A DNA stretch of 64,000 bases from Gautieria morchelliformis (GCA_015179125.1 WHVA01000034.1:339844-403843), one strand, 5' to 3'; counted from the stretch's first letter, positions 22,703-34,739 are shown. The notes: generated by a model from the sequence alone, not told the origin. Translations and numbers: made by a program.

Positions 22703-25700
22703 TCACCCCCTCTCTAGCGTGCTGCGTCCTCGAAGCACGGGACACGAGGGATTGAAATGCCAACGAGCGGATCCGGCGAGGGGCACCGGGATGTGTCCTA
22801 TAGAACTCCCCGAGCTTGTCCGGGGCGGAAACATCTTGCTCCGGGACCCACGAATTCTCTTCGTACCCATACCCTTCCCATTTCACGAGGAATTGGAGTC
22901 GTCCTCGCACAAACCGGCTGTCCAGGATCCGTTCCACCACATAGTGCTCCTCCCCATCTACAATCTCTGGCAGAGGTGGCGGATGAGCCTTCCGACCTGG
23001 AATTGGGTCCTCAAGCATAGGGAGTAACTTCACCACGTTGAAGACGGGGTGGAGGCGGGACATGGACATCGGAAGTCGCAGGCGGTATGCATTCCGTCCA
23101 ACCCTCCGCGTCACTGTGAAGGGCCCAAGGTAGCGGTGGGCAAGCTTCTGTGAAGGGCGTGTGGTGCGGATGTCACTTGCATCTAGATACACCTTGTCTC
23201 CAACTTGGTACTCTGGGGCAGGAACCCGGCGTTGGTTGTAGTACCTCGCCATGTCATCCTTGGCCTTTGCAAGGGCTGACTTGGCTTCCGAAAGGGTGGA
23301 GTCCATGCGGTCTCGGAACTCATTGACCGTCTCGAGTCGGGACTCAGCCTGGCGTGGTTCGAAGCCCATCCGCGGGTGTCGTCCGGAGTCGAGCATGAAG
23401 GGAGTCTGTTGTGTGGCGGAATGGACATGGTTGTTGTATTGGAATTCCGCCAGCGGAAGTAATTCATCCCAGTCGTCCTGCCTCTCATTGACAAAGAGGC
23501 GGAGATATTGCTCCAACTCCTGATTGACCCGTTCCGTCTGTCCGTCACCCTGCGGATGGTACGCCGTGGTGGTAGCTAGTTTATGCCGAGCAGGCGGTAG
23601 AGCTCCCGAGTCAGTTCCGCGACAAACTGCGGACCTCAGTCGGAAACAACTTGCTTCGGGAGCCCATGCAACTTCCAGACATGGGCAAGGAACAGGCGGG
23701 CCGCTCCGAGGGCTGTGATCGTCGTGTGCGTCGGAATGAAGTGGGACACCTTGCTTACCGAATCCACGACGTTCATGATCGCGTCGTAGCCATGAGACTC
23801 TGGGAGTTCAACAATGAAGTCGACGCTGATGGTGTCCCAGCGGGATTCGGGAATCGGGAGCGGAACAAGTTCTCCGACGGGTGGATGTCGTTGCGCTTTG
23901 GTTCGGAGACAAAGGTCACATGTCTTCACGTACTGTCCAATGTAGCGGGACATCTGAGGCCACCAGTAATTCCGAGCCACTAACTCCAGCGTCTTCCACC
24001 TGCCAGCATGCCCAGCGACCCGTGTGTCATGGTGCTGGGACACGATGCGGCGGCGGAGGTCCGCCCCATCTGGAACGTAGACCTTGCCTCTGAAGTGGAG
24101 CAGCCCATCCCGTTCCGACCATTCCGCTGCCCGTACAGACCGTGAGTGCCCTTTCCGAAGTTCCTCCACTGCCTTCACCACCGACTCCTCCTTCTCTCCA
24201 TTCCGATACTGTCTCCGGATGTCCCGGAGCATTTCCGCTTCCGCTCCAACTGCAGTCACTCCTTCTAGGGCGCGGATTGCAAAGAGACTTGGGCGGAGCA
24301 GTGTCATATCCGCATTGTCTCCGCTTCCGCTTCCATGATCCGCACGGCGGGATAGGGCATCGGGCTTGCCCATGGTGCGGCCGGGGCGGTGGTGGAGCAT
24401 GAAGTCAAACCGGGACAGGTGTAGGGACCACCGTGCTTGTCGTCGGTTCAACTTCTTAGACGTGCGGAAATACTCAAGGTTCTTGTGGTCTGTCCAGATC
24501 TCAAATGGGCATAGAGCACCCTCGAGGAAGTGTCGCCACTCCTCCAGCGCTCGGATGATTGCCAGCATCTCCTTGTCATGGATCTCGTAGTTCCGCTCGA
24601 CCGGACTGAGACTCTTAGAGAAGAAGGCAATCGGATGCCACCCCCCACCTTCTTCCGATGACTGTTGCGACAAGACCGCTCCGGTAGCTGCGTCGGAAGA
24701 ATCCGCCTCCACTCGGTAAGGGCGAGAGTCGTCGGGAAAGATCAGGACCGGGGCGGAAGTGATCAGCTCTTTGAGTTTGTCAAAGGAGGCCCGTTCCGGC
24801 TCTCCCCACCGCCATCCAACCTCCTTCTTGGTGAGGTCGAAGAGGGCACGGGCGTGGCAGGAGAAGTCCTTGATGAACCGCCGGTAGAAATTGACAAACC
24901 CAATGAAGGACTGGACTTCCTTCTTGTTCCGCGGCACCGGCCAATCCGACACACCGGAAACCTTGACGGGGTCCATTTCCACCTTTCCTTCCGACACGAT
25001 CACCCCAAGATACTCTATCCGCGTCCGCTCAAATTCGCACTTTTCCGGCTTGAGACACAGGTTGTACTCCCGGAGTCGTTCCAGCACTCTCCGCACGACT
25101 TCCCGATGTTCGGACATTGTTTTTGTGAAGATGAGGATGTCATCGAGGTAGACGCAGACAACCCCTTCTGCTATCATGTCACGGAAAATGTCATTCATCA
25201 TTGTCTGGAACGTGGCAGGACTGTTGGTGAGGCCAAAGAACATGACCTGTGGCTCAAAGAGTCCTCGGTTGGTGCGGAATGCGGCCTTCCACTCATCTCC
25301 CTCCCGGATCCGGACATTATTGAAGCCCCAGCGGACATCCAGCTTGGTGAAGTACTTCGCCCCGCGGAGTTGTGTGATCAATTCGGAAATGAGCGGAATG
25401 GGGTACCGGTTCTTGATCGTGATCGCATTCAAGGCCCGGTAATCCTGCACAAGTCTGAGCGAGCCGTCCTTCTTCTTGATGAAGAACACCGGAGATGCCA
25501 TGGGTGACTTGGAGGGGCGGATCCTCCCTGTACGGAGATTTTCCGCAAGGAATGCATCGAGCTCTACCTGCTCCTTGGGTGACAGCGGGTAGACCTTGCA
25601 GTTGGTGGGCTTCGACCCAGGCTCCAACTCGATGGCATGGTCCCACAGTTTCCGCGGAGGCAGGGCATCAAACGACTCCTTGGAGAAGACGTCCTCAAAC

Positions 25701-26614
25701 TCCCGCAGGTACTCCGGAATTTCCGCCTCCACTCTATCATACCTCTTAGAGGCTTCAGCAAGGCGTTGCGAAATATTTCCGGTGGCGCGGATGTGTTCCG
25801 CCTCCGGCGGAAGGTTTACGTACAGCAAGCGCTCCCCTTCCGTCAGAGGTCTTCCAGGCCGAGTCGGATGACGTCGGAATCGGAATTGGAATGGAAGTGG
25901 ATCCGGGTCAAATTCCGCTTCCGAGTCTTCTTCTGCAAGCAGTGGATGGGGGCCGGAACGACATGTCTGTATGAGCCGTTCGGTCTTCCGCTGCTCCTGG
26001 TGCTCCTTCCGCACTTCCGACCGGCACATGTGACACTTGGCTGGACATCGACTCATCAGTACCTTCCGAGTCTGCCAATTGATCTCCGGGTTGTGCTCTT
26101 GAAGCCAGGTAAACCCAAGGATGATGTCTTGCTTCCCCAGGCTGGTGACAGCGAAGGAAGTGCGTTCCGAGTGTCCATCGTAGCGGAGAATTGTGTCCAC
26201 TATCTCCGTGATGGACCCTGCCTCATTGGGGCTTCCATCCACATTGAACACCGGGATTGCACGTTGCAACTTCCGCGTCGTCAGTCGGTTCCGTTCCACA
26301 TAGTCCCGGTCCATAAACTGACCAGTGGCCCCGCAATCGACAAGGGCGGGTCCGGATTTGACTTCCGCCGTATCTGTCGTCTGGATCTCTACCTTAATGA
26401 CTAGTGACTTGGGGCCAGGGGTGGCAGCAACGACATAGCGCTTCGGAAGGCGTCTCTCCCAAGGGCGGATGCGGGATAGACGGGGTGTCGGATTTGGCTT
26501 TTGTGTGACTTTATCCGGTGGGTCTGTATGAAGTGAGGGGAGTCGGGGCTTTTCATTCTCTACTTCAAGACAGGCAAACCGGTTATGTACAGGCAGCAGG
26601 GGCACACATCTCAC
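22482..26614 (-). pseudogene. pol: Pol: protease, RT, RNase H, integrase, chromodomain
   Basis: The frame opens at 26614 overlapping the Gag stop as GTGA. Protease has LVDCGATGQFMD. RT has YLDDILIF and SPMASPVFFIKKKDGS. RNase H has WTDHKNLEYFRTSK. The integrase zinc finger ends CDLCLRTKAQ, and its core has DTISVDFIVELP and VVSD before the break. A TGA at 23636-23638 follows that second catalytic Asp, where the family has Arg. A one-base loss near 23580 then changes frame. Downstream, 23516-22482 is open and carries a chromodomain (HYVVERILDSRFVRG...LQFLVKWEGYGYEENSW). The last ~70 codons lie inside the 3' LTR and encode a Ser/Asp repeat. Confidence 0.92.
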
Positions 26615-27786
26615 CCGCTGCGCGTCACAAAATCCGACGCATCTTCCGCTTCCGATGCGCCATGTTCCGCATTTTCGGAAACTCCTTCCGCAGTAGGCAC
26701 TCTGCTTATGTCCGCAAGTGCGAGGAACTCTGGAAGGAGCTCGAGTTTCTCCTCTGTGGTCATAAGCCGGATGTCAAATGCTTGGGGGCACTCGCGGGCA
26801 TAGTGGCCTGGTTGTTGACATCGGAAGCAGGTGATAGTTCCGCGGCCTTTTCCGCGCATGCGGTCAACATCCATCGGGGCAGGGCCACTCTTCGAGGGAG
26901 GAGGGCTATGGTTCCTAATAGGAGCGGGCGGAGAAAGCGTCGGAAATACTTTCCGCATGGGAATGAATGCGCTTCCGGATTTTGGCACAGGTGGAGTAGG
27001 ACGAGTGGAACTGCGCGTCATATTCCGGCTCGTCTCCACGAAGGCCTCATTTGCTTCCCTGTTCCGGGACACCCTCTGTGCAGCTTGGTACCACCCTTCC
27101 GGGTCATCAAAGTCCGGAGCTCCATCCCCAAGCAGCGCAACTTGGTTCTGGAGTGTCGGATCGAGTCCTCGTCGGAATTTGATGACGATCGTCTTGTCGT
27201 CATCATACTCCGCAAGGTCGATGAGCTCCTGGAAGCGATCGATATAGTCATCGACCGGATCCTTGGCCTGGTACCAGCTGGTCCCCTCGAGCTTCGTAAG
27301 GGCTGTGAGCTGCTCATTTTTTGGGCAGAACTGGTCGGAAAATGTTTTCTCGAAGGCGTCCCAGTCTCGGAAGTAGTTCCCCTTGCCCTTTGCTTCATGT
27401 CGGATCACCTTGTTTGCAAAACGGGATGCGCGGTCCGACTTGAAAAAGGACAATGCCCAGTGAATCCGAGCCTGGTCGTTCGGAAAGAGGTCTCCGACAA
27501 TTGCGAAGTAGATGCTGCATGTGTTGAAGAATGCGCGTCCCTTCTCCCGATCTCCGTCAAAGTCCGCCGGAGTTGCGGGTTTGACCTTTGCTAACTTCGC
27601 GGACTTTCTCTCCTCCGCTAGTTCCGCTTTTCCGAAATCCGGATCATCCAACATTTCATTTCCACCACCTTGTGGAATATCTAACTTAGCCAAAATCGCT
27701 TGTAAGGCTGTTTCAATCGCGTCGGTCTTCATCCGGTTCCGCGTCAATTCCTCCTCCATATTCCGAAGACGATCGTCCGGATCCAT
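26611..27786 (-). CDS. gag: Gag of the chromovirus
   Basis: 391 residues from the ATG at 27786 (MDPDDRLRNMEEELTRNRMK). The frame is open further upstream into the LTR edge but without an ATG. It has an N-terminal helical segment, the gag core (DWDAFEKTFSDQFCPKNEQ, DPVDDYIDRFQELI, VIKFRRGLDPTLQ), a Pro-rich linker and the zinc knuckle CFRCQQPGHYAREC (CX2CX4HX4C). It is intact. It stops at TGA 26611-26613, overlapping the Pol frame by GTGA, so Pol is expressed by a -1 shift or re-initiation. It is closely related to the Gag at 2785-3890. Confidence 0.92.
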   Translation of the reverse strand: MDPDDRLRNMEEELTRNRMKTDAIETALQAILAKLDIPQGGGNEMLDDPDFGKAELAEERKSAKLAKVKPATPADFDGDREKGRAFFNTCSIYFAIVGDLFPNDQARIHWALSFFKSDRASRFANKVIRHEAKGKGNYFRDWDAFEKTFSDQFCPKNEQLTALTKLEGTSWYQAKDPVDDYIDRFQELIDLAEYDDDKTIVIKFRRGLDPTLQNQVALLGDGAPDFDDPEGWYQAAQRVSRNREANEAFVETSRNMTRSSTRPTPPVPKSGSAFIPMRKVFPTLSPPAPIRNHSPPPSKSGPAPMDVDRMRGKGRGTITCFRCQQPGHYARECPQAFDIRLMTTEEKLELLPEFLALADISRVPTAEGVSENAEHGASEAEDASDFVTRSG

Positions 27787-27961
27787 GTCGGAAGGAGAAA
27801 TGTGGGACGGGATTTCCGGGGTTGGGAGCTCGACGTAAGAAGAAGGGCTGTCGTACGCTGTGTGTGCGGAAGAGGTTGCGATCTCCGAGTCGCTGTCTCC
27901 GATTCCGAACGCACCTATGGCGGCTGCGACACGCAGTACGACCGCCGGTCCTCTATGGGAG

Positions 27962-27971
27962 AGACTTTTCT
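27962..27971 (-). promoter_or_regulatory. Putative self-priming primer-binding site
   Basis: On the minus strand AGAAAAGTCT sits 2 nt after the 5' LTR. It is the exact reverse complement of AGACTTTTCT in the 3' LTR (22353-22362). The 5' LTR copy (28104-28113) differs at one base, leaving a G-U type pair. Same geometry as at 2669-2678. Confidence 0.7.
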
Positions 27972-27973
27972 GC

Positions 27974-28424
27974 TGTAAGGGCAACCCTGGCTAGTTGTGG
28001 AGATCACACTACCACACAACTGACAAGGGGAAATCCAAAGTCTGTATAAATGAACAGAGCATACAAGAGAGGGGATTCTCACCTGACAAGGGGAAATCCA
28101 AAGAGAAAAGCCTAAGGACCCCCAATGTCAGCGAGCCCGTATTATACTACGCTGCGCAGCCAGGGACAACACTTGGCACCCGCCATCAACCCTGCACCTC
28201 CCTGACCCTTGATCGACCCTTGATGTCACCTATTACGCGAGTCGCTTGATTTCCGACACTGTTCCGAGGGTGGAACTCGGAAATTGGAGTGGAACTGGGA
28301 AGGCGAACAGAACTGGTGGAAGTTCTGCCAGAAGCGGAATCATTTCCGAGAGCGGAGGCGGAGATGGAATCGGAATCGGAAGCGGAGTCGGAACTGGAAA
28401 TGGAAGACAGGGTGTCCCCTGACA
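27974..28424 (-). repeat. 5' LTR of the chromovirus
   Basis: 451 bp, with the same ends as the 3' LTR. It differs by a block of minisatellite-like GGAAC/CGGAA units and several substitutions, so insertion is not recent. Confidence 0.9.
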
Positions 28425-28700
28425 GTTTCTTCGTCTTGCTGGATATATCAATGCCATATCCCACGCGACGGAGTTGTTGACTACCCCAGTCCTTTCTTTT
28501 CCGTCTCCTCATACTCGAACGTACACTGGCTCTCAGACCGTGCTGTCTTGTTAGCATTCATGGTGTGGGCCATTCAAGATGTCGCGGCGACAAGTTCCAG
28601 TGATTTGTAAGTTCTCACACAATACCTGGACATCTGGGACGTAGAACTCGTTTTGGAGTAGTTTGTAGTTGAGGGTTGGGCCCACCAGGTCCCCTCTGTA
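28425..28700 (+). repeat. Dispersed repeat, partner at 43831-44100
   Basis: From the chromovirus edge rightwards the DNA closely matches 43831-44100 (both begin gtttcttcgtcttgctgg). The left flank of the chromovirus does not match the sequence preceding 43831. I do not recognise what the repeat encodes. Confidence 0.65.
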
Positions 28701-30271
28701 GACAGCTGAATGCCGTGGGACTGGTTACAAGTTGAACAGGCGGGTCCAGGCCACCGCTACTGACCCCTTCAGCGACACTCCCATACGGTGATGCCGAGTC
28801 TCACTGCACAGCGTTCCAGGTCAATGCATGGTTCTGTACCTCACCTTAAAGTTTTCCACTTGCTGGCACAGTGAGCGATCCTCTGTATTCACACAAAATT
28901 GCCATGACATGACAAGGTTAGACCCACATCTATGTATTGAGTCTCCTGAATGAAAGAAAAAATTGCATTAGCCTAGGTTTGGCGTAAGTCCTCAAGCACC
29001 GGGCTTGCGTCTGAGGACGTGGCGCGAGACACCGGTGTTTGTCCTTATGCAAGAGACCACAGCTGTTCAACAGGCATGAGAGTGAAAAGGCGAATACCCA
29101 GAGAATTGGGAAGATATGGCCGTCGAACTTCGTCCAATGCGCAAGACAAATCTTGGTGTGTCATAAACCCGTGTTGCTTACCTGCTGATACAATATCATG
29201 GTCTTGCTTAGCGTGGTGGAGAGACGCACGAGTAACAGGGAACAGATACATTCGTTCCTGTTCCAACGATGAGCTAGAAGTAATCGGAAGGTTTGACGCT
29301 CACTGCCGCTAGCGGTGAGAGTCCGTTCCCAAGTACCACCGCCACCCTTACGAATGAGAGCCAGAGAGGAGAGGCTTTGGTTGTTGCCGCCGTCCAGAAC
29401 AGTCACGTAGACAGCTTTTCAGGGGTGCTGCAAGTGCACTGGCAGTTCCGCCAGCAGCGAGAACAGAGGGCAGTCATAGACTGAGACACGAATGAGAGTA
29501 CACCGTCAGCATTCAGTGGGCTGGTTGAGAACAAGGTGAAATGGCCCCATAATTCCAGACAGCAATGCAGCTTGTGCTCAAGTCGCAAGACATAGAATCG
29601 GGCCTGATAGAGAAAGCATTGTGGTCCGTTAGTAAAGAGGGTAAGCTTCCTTAAAACTGGAAGTATCATGCCACGCCCATACTAGTAAATTCCCTACGGT
29701 ACTAGGTGTTCACGAGTAGAAGCAGGTGCACAGCGAGACCGCTTGTATGAGGCACAACATTCGGAAATTGGCGTCGGTAGAAGGTCCCCCGAGACACCTC
29801 AAAGTTTTCCAGACATCATTTCGCTCGAGAGGATAGCGGCTCTGCGACTCGGATCAGCGCAAGGGCGTTCCGTTTACTTCAAATGACCGCCAAACAATAC
29901 ACACACCAATATGTTATTATCCTAAGCGAAAAAAAAAAAAATCCCCGCATTAGGGTACGTTCGACGCAAGCCGTCAAACCCAGAGCTGTATCGGAAGACC
30001 TCAGTAAGTGCGCCGATGTTTCTACTTGTGCATGCATGAGGATGAAGGGCCGCGTTTCTATCACCGAAAACGCTAGAGAACCGCGCAATTATAATTCTAC
30101 AACTTTTCTCATGGCGTCAAACATTCAAGCGGCTAGGGGGCAAGACGAAATCAGGTGTTGGAAAAAACTGCTGCTTACCTGGTGATACGCACAGATTATC
30201 TCTCTTGGAATGCATTTAGTTTTCGAGGACCGTGCAGGGCGCCGTGTACACTCGTAGTTGGGGATATGCGC

Positions 30272-30307
30272 GGGGCGATCCGCTGGCGCGTGCCAGCGGA
30301 TCGCCCC
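30272..30307. repeat. Perfect 16-bp inverted repeat with 4-nt loop
   Basis: GGGGCGATCCGCTGGC, then GCGT, then its exact reverse complement. No poly-U follows and no Helitron-type CTRR end lies just after it, so it is not assigned to a known element. Confidence 0.85.
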
Positions 30308-30899
30308 ACTCCCAGCTCCATCCATCAGGACCTCATACGCCTTCTCCTTTATCTCCCCCCGCACGAAAGGGTTGCGCCAGAAAGCAAGTCAGGACCGGAG
30401 CTACTTACTACCGGCGCTTAGAAACGACAGAAGCGGCAGAAAAGGAAGCACCCGGCGCCAAATTCTGATTGACCACAGAAGCGCACCAGCGCCAAGTTGC
30501 AAAGAGAAGGGACGAAGCGACGAAGTGACGTCGCCAGGAACCCGCGCAGGGCAGAATTCACCGGAGAACGCCGATGGTCGAAGTGATCGCTCGGCGATCG
30601 ATCGGGTATCACCGACGCTATGTATACCCATATAGGTTGGATGCACGTCAAGCGCGCAGGTCACGTCACAAGGCACGCATCAGCTTATGAAGCAGAAGCC
30701 AAACCACCCAACCTAACTGTTTCTATTATCGGCCTCCGGCAGCGCCCGGTGCCGCCTTACCAACCATTCGGTAGTACGCAACCGGTGAATTATGTAAGAG
30801 TCGTGTATCATCTGCGAGAAATACGGACGATGGTTTACGAAGGACGTTCATGGTGCTGACCTTCCGTGACAGACATTGACAGACACACTATATGGGCAG

Positions 30900-31480
30900 G
30901 CAGGACATCGACAGTACGGACATTGCAACCCTCGCGTACTACGGCCGGGCCACGCAAACCCCATCTTCGGAGCACGCCCGGCTAATCCTCCCCTCCCTCA
31001 CCATGTTCGACACGCAGCCGGCGCGTATACCTACGTCCTCGTCCCCTCAGGACCTACCGCGCATTGCACACAGTGTAGTGCACGCGAATGGGCTCGATAC
31101 GTTGCTCCGCACATACGCTCGAGGCACAGATCGAGGCTGAGGTGGGAGATGCTGCGACGCATCGGAGGTGTGGCGCCAGGTAGGAGAGGAGTATCGCCAA
31201 AGCATGAGGGTGAGTGATGTGCCTATGACTCACCGTCACAGGTCGTGAGGACGGCGAAAGAGCGTGGGACGGACTAGCCAGACCTTGGTGGGGGAGGGGA
31301 GAGTGGGCAGTCGAGTTTTGATGTGGGAGACAGACCGGTGATGACAGAGAGGACGGATGCGGATGTCTATGTGAGGCGTAGGACTGAGGGGTCGGTATAT
31401 CGCGAGGCCCGGCGAAAAAGATACAGAGGCGTCGGCACGGCGGACGGCGGCAAGAATGGAGCTGAATAGTCGACGTCTCA
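30900..31480 (+). repeat. Dispersed repeat family P, copy 1
   Basis: Shares with 49490-49990 (plus) and 63780-64000 (minus) a segment readable as LTMF(D/E)TQP...RIAHSVV...(E/G)L(N/D)TLL. The reading frame is interrupted in every copy. The family is unrecognised. Confidence 0.6.
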
Positions 31481-31589
31481 GAGCCTGACGCGTGACAGGA
31501 AGAGGGATGCAGCCTGGGACTAAGAAGGGAAGACGACGAAGAAACAGCGTGCGAGAAGGAACGTTCGTCAGCGCTGGACCGCTTGTCTA

Positions 31590-32300
31590 TTCGACAATGT
31601 TCACCCCGCGCGTTGTAAACGCTTCACCCGCATCGCAAGATTCTATAAACATATTATCCAGATGTATATTTATAAGTAATTCACACAGAGTACCGCATGG
31701 CAAAGATCGCCCACAATTATTTAGTGGTTGAACTGAAATATATGTGTCTCGGAGCATGATACACTGTATTGCACTCTCATCTCTAAAAGGAACTCGTGAT
31801 AATAAGCCGACAAGCGCATGAAATATACTCATTGAAACACTACTTCTGGTCGCCAGGGCCCGTGGCTGCTGACGACGACCAGAACAGCGAGACCAGTGAT
31901 GGTGATCACGAATAGGGCTGCTCATCGTTCTTGGCGGGCGTCGACGCCCCATGGTGGTGCGTGGGAGACATTGGGACGTCGACGACAAAGTGATGGTGGG
32001 GAGTTAGGCAATCGAAGAATCAATGGAATTTGAGAGCGAGCGACGGTAGACTAAGTACATTTTTTAAATGGGAGACGATTCCGTTGGGGAAGAGGAGTTA
32101 CTGAATTGCAATTGAATGGCGCAATCTGCGACAGTGCACGTGGGCGATGTCGCCTTCGTGGCTTTATTTAGATACACGCCATCTTCTGTGATGAGAGTGA
32201 TGCGCTGATCGATCACGTCGATCACGTCGATCATGGGACACTCAAATTCGCCATTTATATCATGATGTACCGGACGCAATTACCTAAGAATGGGGCCCAA
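31590..32300 (-). pseudogene. Membrane-leader gene relic plus its upstream module
   Basis: Minus-strand counterpart of the sequence at 54890-55160. A leader starting MSPTHHH and a hydrophobic stretch readable as FVITITGLAVLVVVSS lie at about 31855-31985, but in different frames. Upstream are the tcaatggaatttgagagcgagcg segment and, at 32203-32270, the iterated TCGATCACG motif followed by CGCCATTTATA. The product is unrecognised; at most the first exon of a membrane protein. Confidence 0.45.
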
Positions 32301-33399
32301 CGACTTGATATCATATGATTCTGAGCACGACATGGCAGACTTTGCACTCTCAGTGCGACATCGTTCCCTGCCCGAATATCAATCTCATATCCCTGCATTT
32401 TCATATGACGTGTCGTTGTCCAAGTTATATACGCCTCCTTATACTCGAATGGGACACTAACTCGCAGAATATGCTTTCATGATAGGATTCATAGGGTGAG
32501 ATTGGCCAAATTGTCAGGGCGACCGGGTCAGTAAGATTGTAAATCGTAGGACGATATCTAGACATGTTGGGCCTCAAGGTTGGTTTGGAGTAGTTTCACT
32601 TCGTGTAAGGTTCTGGAAAGACAGTCGCGTGAACAGTGGCTGAATACGCAGCCATGACTCTGGGAACTGAGTTTACCCGCTTGGCCGTGACCGCATGACG
32701 TTCCAAAATGGATGTCATTACAATGTTCCTCGCTAGGCCACAAGGTTTTGCACATATAAGCATCCCGTATCAGCTGACGGGACGTTTCCTTCACTTCAGG
32801 TCATCGAGAGACGTTAGACCCGTAGCCAGCTGCTCAGTATCCTGATCGAAAAAAACCGTATTAGCGTAGGTTCGTCGAAAACAAGCCCAAGATTAGATGA
32901 GAAGGTGTGGGGTAGGGCACTGGGGTTTGCGCTCATGCAGGCCACCACAAAAACACCACATAAGAGTATGGAAGAGAGAGTTTCTACAACCAAAAACGCC
33001 CCCGCTAGTTGCTCAATTATACTCTCCAACCTTTCTCATGGCGTCGAACCCTGGCGAGTGCGCGTGACGGAAAGCTGGTGTGTTGGAAAGCAGTGTGGCA
33101 TACCTGCTGAGACGCACTGATGGCCTTGTCTACCGTCGTGCGGAGGCGAGCGAGGAATAAGGCAGAGAGCGATGCCACGCGAGCCTATTCCAACGATGAG
33201 ATCGAAGTAATCGAAACATTTTCCACTCACCGCCTCTTTCTGTAAGATTTTTCGTGTGCGACGGACACCTCTCCACGTGAGAGCCGGAGAGGAGAGGCCT
33301 CGACGTACCCTCGAATGCTGCCTCAGAGCGAACAGAGGGTGAGAAGATGAGTGCGCCGTTCCACGCCGAGCAGAGACGTTAGGCACAAAATTAGACAGA

Positions 33400-34690
33400 A
33401 GGTGATAAAGTTAAAAGTTATAATCATGGTAGAGCACAGCACCGTGCGCCGGGAGTCTGGCCCTGCATACGGGTGCCTGGTACGCACGGCACGTGCTACC
33501 GGACCTGTGGGGCACGTGCCACAGCGCTTCCACACTCAATCAAGCAAGTTACGCTCCACGTGCCCTGTGGCAGCATCCACACCCACCCCGCACGCATCGG
33601 CGATCTTCCACGCCATTCCATCACTGACACTGCTTCACGCATCCCCCGGTGAATAGTTAGCTTACCGTGCGCAGTCCCTCCAATGCCTGTTGTGCCACCC
33701 ATCACCGTGGACATTCGCACCTGAAGCCTTGCATGCCTCGCGCATGGCTTACCAAAGTTCCATTCACATCATCAACCCTACTCCACCTGTCTCACGGATG
33801 TGCTGCGCACTGCTGGTTGAGGGTAGGACAGCGAGGTGCGGAGGACTGACTGGGTGAGGAAGGTGGGGACGGGACGGGGTGCTCTCCACGGCGGCGGGCA
33901 TGCTTGGGAGGATGCGCGTGGGCAGAGGGGTTGGGTGCGGTGCCGCTGTGGGGGAAATTTGTGGAAGAGAGACGCCCCTTGGACACCGGCAGGGAGAGTG
34001 GTGGGTGCTGAAGACGACCCGATCGGACCTGTGGAGCCTACTGTAATGTAGACCACAACTTCATGCTTGGCGGATTTCCTTTTCCATTCCATCAATCTCA
34101 CTCAGTGGGATTACCCAAACGCCCCCACATATGCAGCACCCTAACAATAGCACCGGAGAGCCAAGGTTTGCAGCCACCATGTCTGGGATGCGAAAGGGTT
34201 CAGAAGCACCGGCTCTAGGCTCATCCTGTTATCAGCCCTCCAATCGCGTCAATGGAACAATGCGTGAGGCTGAAGAAAATTTCTTTTCCATATCAATCTC
34301 GATCCATCCCATTACCGGCAGGTCCCCAGCAGACCAAGGCATCACACTGATGGTACAGCCCGCGAAGCGAAGCTGTCCAGCCACCGTGTCCATTCGATTC
34401 AACAATTAAACTTAGCTGCACAATGGTCCACCTCTTCGGTAGCCCTGCAACTCCTGGGCCAGTGCCTTCTATTATTATCCCCAATCACTCCACGGGTACT
34501 TAACCTTCGCCCGTCGCTAGAATCGTCGTGCCACCCCCCCTCCCCCCCAACGCACCACGCCCCGCTCCCCTAGTCCACCTAGCTTCCATACCTAGCGCAG
34601 TTGTGATGCTGGCAAGTGCGGCCGCCACTTCTTCGTTAGGACTGTCCGCAGAGTGACGGCTTGCGACTAGGCTGCCAGCGGCGGTGAGTT
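33400..34690. other. Gene-free region
   Basis: No gene recognised on either strand; short GC-rich ORFs lack motifs. A C-run is present near 34535-34550. Confidence 0.4.
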
Positions 34691-34739
34691 GCGGCCCTTA
34701 CGATTTGCGCCCGCGCCGGCTCTGCACACCGCCTCGACC

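Larger units (their letters stand above)
22223..28424 (-). mobile_element. Ty3/gypsy chromovirus, near complete
   Basis: 6.2 kb element on the minus strand with 3' LTR 22223-22702 and 5' LTR 27974-28424 (TGTCAGGGGACACC...CCCTTACA). Gag and Pol lie in order between them: protease, RT, RNase H, integrase, chromodomain. Integrase carries a TGA and a frameshift about 60 bp apart, so the copy is probably dead; the rest is open. The 5-mers flanking it (tttcc on the left, gtttc on the right) do not match, so no target duplication is seen. The whole element, LTRs included, is saturated with the pentamer CGGAA/TTCCG. Confidence 0.93.
28620..33400 (-). repeat. Three degenerate copies of an unrecognised gene-like unit
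   Basis: Units at about 28620-29480, 29560-30200 and 32550-33400 share an A-rich block followed by a GCATTAG.. or GTATTAG..TAGGTTCG-type segment. Copies 2 and 3 also share TTTCTCATGGCGTC, and copies 1 and 3 share CCAACGATGAG. On the minus strand, copies 2 and 3 can be read as a weakly similar hydrophobic segment (AFSVIET / AFLVVET). This may be an old tandem family of a membrane-protein gene, but no family is assigned. Confidence 0.45.

Noticed and set aside
24665-25507. 280-residue plus-strand ORF (and others through 22.5-27.8 kb)
   Set aside because: Antisense shadow of the chromovirus pol/gag frames.
30272-30307. Palindrome as a Helitron 3' hairpin or terminator
   Set aside because: No CTRR within the usual distance after the hairpin and no U-run; reported only as an unexplained palindrome.
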